Source: Clostridia bacterium
GTDB taxonomy: Bacteria > Bacillota > Clostridia > Christensenellales > CALWSW01
Assembly (NCBI GenBank): GCA_019421925.1
Contig: JAHZEH010000072.1
Coordinates: 1-8,426 of the forward strand
Direction of reading: 5' to 3'
DNA length: 8,426 nt
Shown: in pieces, positions 5,841 to 8,426 of the stretch
Numbering within the stretch: the first letter of the stretch is position 1
Layout of the letters: every line of letters begins with the position of its first letter
The notes under the pieces: generated by a model
Seen by the model: the letters and a program-made list of their open reading frames with translations, nothing else
Told to the model about the DNA's origin: nothing
Database searches by the model: none
Position numbers and translations under genes: made by a program

Positions 5841-6974
5841 ATGAGTCAGTTTCACTATGAGTTGATCCATACATGCAGGCAGTCCGGCGCCAGGCTTGGC
5901 AGGCTGCATACCCCCCATGGGGTGATTGAAACACCCTGCTTTATGCCCGTGGGGACTCAGGCGACGGGGAAGGCCATGTCCCCCCATGAGATGAAGGAGA
6001 TCGGCACACAGATCCTGCTGGCCAACACCTATCACCTCTATATGCGCCCCGGCCATGAGCTGGTGAGGGAGGCGGGCGGGCTGCACAAGTTCATGTGCTG
6101 GGACGGCCCCATCCTGACGGACAGCGGCGGCTTCCAGGTTTTCAGCCTGGGAGCGCTGCGCAAAATTTCCGAGGAGGGCGTTATTTTCCGCTCTCACCTG
6201 GACGGCAGCAAGCACATGTTCAAGCCCGAAACGGCTATCGGCATTGAGGAGGCGCTTGGGGCAGATATTATTATGGCATTTGACGAATGCGTCCCCTACC
6301 CCAGCGACCACGCCTATACAGAGCAGTCCATGCACCGCACGCACCGCTGGGCCAAGCGTTGTCAGAAAGCACAGACGAGGGAGGATCAGGCGCTTTTCGG
6401 CATTGTGCAGGGCGGCATGTTCCCCGATCTGCGGGCTGAGAGCGCCCGGACCATCGCTGAGATGGACTTTATTGGAAATGCCATCGGGGGCCTCTCCGTC
6501 GGGGAGCCCAAAGAGATGATGTATGACATGCTGGAGGTGATCACGCCTCTGCTGCCGGCCAATAAACCCCGCTATCTCATGGGGGTTGGAACCCCCGACT
6601 GCTTCTTTGAGGGGGTAGAGCGGGGCGTTGATCTGTTCGACTGCGTCCTGCAGACGCGGGTGGCCCGAAACGGCCAGGCACTGACCAGCCAGGGCCCCCT
6701 CACCATCCGGAACGCCACCTTTGAACGGGATTTCACCCCCATTGACCCGGAGTGTGACTGCTATGCCTGCAAAAACTTCACGCGGGCCTATGTACGCCAC
6801 CTGGTCAAGGCCAAGGAGATATTGGCGGCCCGGCTTTTGAGCTGGCACAATCTGCGCTTCTCCCTGCGCCTGATGGAGCAGATGCGGGAGGCCATTGCCC
6901 AGGACCGCTTCCTGGATTTCAAGGCGGAATTTTATGAGAAGTACGGCTATGCGATGCCGGCACGGCAGGTGTAA
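5841..6974 (+). CDS. tgt: Queuine/preQ1 tRNA-ribosyltransferase (TGT)
   Basis: This 377-residue enzyme has the usual bacterial length. It exchanges guanine 34 of GUN-anticodon tRNAs (Tyr, His, Asn, Asp) for preQ1, the step before QueA. Visible motifs are TPCFMPVGTQ (31-40), the acid/base aspartate Asp94 in TDSGGFQVFSLG, GIVQGG (187-192), GGLSVGEP (216-223), and the nucleophile Asp267 in GVDLFDCVLQTR. The zinc site is Cys305, Cys307, Cys310 and His336. The spacing from the nucleophile to the first cysteine (38) and from the last cysteine to the histidine (26) equals that of Zymomonas TGT (Asp280, Cys318, Cys320, Cys323, His349). The ATG at 5841 follows AAGGAGA (5830-5836) and the promoter above; the frame is open back to 5757, but that part holds the promoter. 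The tsaE gene starts 2 nt after the stop. In many bacteria yajC follows tgt; here it does not. Confidence 0.98.
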   Translation: MSQFHYELIHTCRQSGARLGRLHTPHGVIETPCFMPVGTQATGKAMSPHEMKEIGTQILLANTYHLYMRPGHELVREAGGLHKFMCWDGPILTDSGGFQVFSLGALRKISEEGVIFRSHLDGSKHMFKPETAIGIEEALGADIIMAFDECVPYPSDHAYTEQSMHRTHRWAKRCQKAQTREDQALFGIVQGGMFPDLRAESARTIAEMDFIGNAIGGLSVGEPKEMMYDMLEVITPLLPANKPRYLMGVGTPDCFFEGVERGVDLFDCVLQTRVARNGQALTSQGPLTIRNATFERDFTPIDPECDCYACKNFTRAYVRHLVKAKEILAARLLSWHNLRFSLRLMEQMREAIAQDRFLDFKAEFYEKYGYAMPARQV

Positions 6975-6976
6975 AG

Positions 6977-7414
6977 ATGTCCGAGATGGAGTGGATGAAC
7001 TGCGTGACCCAGAATGAGGAGGAGACGGAGGCCTGCGGGGAAATGCTGGCCACGCGTCTCGTCCCCGGGGATTTCGTCGCCCTCTGGGGGGACTTGGGGG
7101 CGGGTAAGACCGCCTTTGTGCGCGGACTGGCCGGCGGGCTGGGCTGCGAAGGGGTGAGCAGCCCCACTTTCACCATTGTCCATGAGTACGAAGGCCGCAT
7201 CCCCGTCTTTCACTTTGACGTGTACCGCCTGGAGGATGAGAACGACCTCTATGACATCGGCTATGAGGACTACCTGCGGCGGGGCGGCGTGATCGTGATG
7301 GAGTGGCCGGAGATTGTGCCCGGCGTTCTGCCCGGGAGCCGTTACGACGTGTATCTTGAAAAACAATCGGATTTTTCGCGGCGCATCCGCATCGTCTGCA
7401 AGAGGGGGGAATAG
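6977..7414 (+). CDS. tsaE: tRNA threonylcarbamoyladenosine biosynthesis ATPase TsaE
   Basis: This 145-residue protein is typical in length for TsaE (YjeE/YdiB). TsaE is a P-loop ATPase that works with TsaB and TsaD to add threonylcarbamoyl to A37 of ANN-decoding tRNAs. The Walker A motif is GDLGAGKT (38-45). It is followed by SSPTFTIVHEYEG (61-73), the family's SPTF block, HFDVYRL (79-85) with Asp81 near the nucleotide site, and VMEWPE (107-112). The protein has no extra domain and no membrane segment. It starts 2 nt after tgt with a modest AGGTG site (6967-6971), and its stop lies 1 nt before tsaB, so translation along the operon is probably coupled. Confidence 0.96.
   Translation: MSEMEWMNCVTQNEEETEACGEMLATRLVPGDFVALWGDLGAGKTAFVRGLAGGLGCEGVSSPTFTIVHEYEGRIPVFHFDVYRLEDENDLYDIGYEDYLRRGGVIVMEWPEIVPGVLPGSRYDVYLEKQSDFSRRIRIVCKRGE
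7404..7409 (+). promoter_or_regulatory. G-run ribosome binding site for the GTG start of tsaB
   Basis: Six consecutive G within AGAGGGGGGAA lie inside the last tsaE codons and end 6 nt before the GTG at 7416. The site supports this GTG over the earlier in-frame codons that would run into tsaE. Confidence 0.6.
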
Positions 7415-7415
7415 A

Positions 7416-8096
7416 GTGAATATACTGGCATTGGATACATCTTCTTCGGTGGCGGGCGCTGCGCTTTTTTGCGACGGGAAGCTGGTAGCTGAGGAATATC
7501 TCGACCACCTTCTGACCCATTCCCAGGTGATTTTGCCCATGGCCCAGCGCGTGCTGGAGCGGGGGGACAAGACGATGGAGGAGCTGGACTGCTTTGCCGT
7601 GAATACCGGTCCGGGCTCCTTTACCGGCCTGCGCATCGGCATCAGCGCGGTCAACGCAATGTCTGCGGCAACAGGGAAGGGGATTGTTGGGATTGACGCT
7701 CTGACCTGTCTGGCCTACCATGCTCAGAACTATCCCGACATGGTCTGCCCAATCCTGGATGCCCGAGGCGTCCAGGTCTACGCCGCCCAGTTCCGGGCCC
7801 GCGGCGCGGAGCCGGAGATGGTTGGGGAGCCCTTTGCCGGGGCGCTGGAGGACTTTTTAAAGGGGCTGGCCTCCGTCCGGCCCTGCTTCCTGGGGGATGG
7901 GGCGGTGGTACATCGGGAGACGCTCGCCCGGATGTTTCCCCAGGCGGTCTTTGCCCCCGCACATCTGACCAAGGCGCGCGCCTCCTCGCTGGCCGCCCTC
8001 GCCTATGAGCGGGCGCTGCGCGGGGAGACGGCCCATGAGGTCATGCCCCTGTATCTGCGCGTACCTCAGGCGGAGAGGATGAGGAACCATGCCTGA
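7416..8096 (+). CDS. tsaB: tRNA threonylcarbamoyladenosine biosynthesis protein TsaB
   Basis: This 226-residue protein, typical in length, is the ASKHA-fold partner that forms a heterodimer with the catalytic TsaD and recruits TsaE for t6A37 synthesis. The N-terminus NILALDTSSSVAGAALF (2-18) is the family signature. NTGPGSFTGLRIGISAVNA (63-81) is its most conserved block, and THSQVILP (34-41) and ILDARGVQVYAAQF (113-126) also match. The C-terminal tail MPLYLRVPQAER (210-221) is the usual TsaB ending. TsaB lacks TsaD's metal-binding histidines, and none is seen in the expected place, so this is not a TsaD paralogue. The GTG at 7416 gives exactly the family N-terminus; the frame extends back to 7314 but overlaps tsaE. 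The last 8 nt overlap rimI. Confidence 0.95.
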   Translation: MNILALDTSSSVAGAALFCDGKLVAEEYLDHLLTHSQVILPMAQRVLERGDKTMEELDCFAVNTGPGSFTGLRIGISAVNAMSAATGKGIVGIDALTCLAYHAQNYPDMVCPILDARGVQVYAAQFRARGAEPEMVGEPFAGALEDFLKGLASVRPCFLGDGAVVHRETLARMFPQAVFAPAHLTKARASSLAALAYERALRGETAHEVMPLYLRVPQAERMRNHA

Positions 8097-8426
8097 GCTG
8101 GTTTTGCGGCCCATGATGGAGAGAGATCTCCCCGATATCATGGAGATTGAGAGGGCGAGCTTTGCCACGCCCTGGTCGCAGCAGGAGATGAGGGGGGAGC
8201 TCCTCAATGAAATCGCTCACTATCAGGTGGCCGAATGGGAGGGCCAGGTGGTCGCCTATGCCGGCTACTGGCTCATTGGTGATGAGGCCCATATCACCAA
8301 TGTGGCGGTGAGACCGGGCTGCCGGAGGAGAGGCTTTGGCGAGAAGGTAGTGCGCTCGCTGATGGAGGAGGCCCGCGGAAACGGGGTGCATGCTATGACC
8401 CTGGAGGTGCGGGCGGGCAATAAGAG
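8089..8426 (+). CDS. rimI: N-acetyltransferase RimI, 3' partial
   Basis: The first 112 residues are visible and the gene runs off the window; the family is about 145-160 residues. RimI is a GNAT enzyme that acetylates a protein N-terminus, ribosomal protein S18 in E. coli; the target here is not shown by the sequence. Visible features are LRPMMERDLPDIMEIERASFATPWS (6-30), with the family FxxPWS motif, then the beta-strand HITNVAVRPG (68-77). The acetyl-CoA-binding motif A follows as Arg79-x-x-Gly82-x-Gly84, and then TLEVRAGN (104-111), with Glu106 at the position of the proposed general base of E. coli RimI (Glu103). The ATG overlaps the tsaB stop by 8 nt and follows a purine-rich AGGATGAGGA. 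The tsaB-rimI order strongly suggests RimI over other GNATs, and tsaD commonly comes next. Confidence 0.92.
   Translation, partial: MPELVLRPMMERDLPDIMEIERASFATPWSQQEMRGELLNEIAHYQVAEWEGQVVAYAGYWLIGDEAHITNVAVRPGCRRRGFGEKVVRSLMEEARGNGVHAMTLEVRAGNK

Noticed and set aside
5703..6848. Minus-strand open frame of 381 codons opposite tgt
   Set aside because: It lies antisense to a complete, motif-perfect tgt, and no ribosome binding site or family motif was seen. It is a codon-bias artefact.

Overview
The window is one strand of conserved bacterial housekeeping genes, all on the + strand. The source is most likely a fairly GC-rich anaerobic Firmicute of the class Clostridia, possibly a gut Oscillospirales lineage. 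This is inferred from the order ppdK-dgt-dnaG-rpoD, the SigA-type primary sigma factor with a short region 1.1, strong purine-rich ribosome binding sites, and a PPDK tail that closely resembles clostridial sequences. No rRNA, tRNA, CRISPR array, insertion sequence or phage gene was seen. No intergenic gap exceeds about 175 bases.

Layout. (1) 1-327 is the 3' end of pyruvate phosphate dikinase (ppdK), closed by a strong hairpin terminator at 373-407. (2) 500-4547 is a nucleic-acid synthesis block: a dGTPase-like HD-domain phosphohydrolase (dgt), DNA primase (dnaG) and the primary sigma factor (rpoD). The dnaG and rpoD genes are 7 nt apart. The block ends in a GC-rich terminator at 4568-4593. 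(3) 4642-5676 is queA, followed by a hairpin with a poor U-tract. (4) 5841-8426 is a second unit with its own near-consensus extended -10 promoter (5772-5800): tgt, tsaE, tsaB and the start of rimI. Its genes are 1-2 nt apart or overlap.

How the genes work together. The dgt/dnaG/rpoD block links dNTP pool control, primer synthesis for replication, and transcription initiation, a recognisable form of the macromolecular synthesis operon. The queA and tgt genes catalyse two steps of queuosine formation at tRNA position 34. The tsaE and tsaB genes act in t6A formation at position 37, and rimI usually travels with tsaB and tsaD. The second half is therefore an anticodon-loop modification cluster, probably continuing to tsaD past the right edge.

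Most of this is ordinary core genome. The one real anomaly is in DnaG. Between the conserved KYINTPDT motif and the Toprim glutamate motif it is about 9-11 residues shorter than E. coli and B. subtilis primases as I recall them. It lacks the normally conserved lysine-plus-LYGL-like segment near the active site. I found no evidence of an undescribed system.
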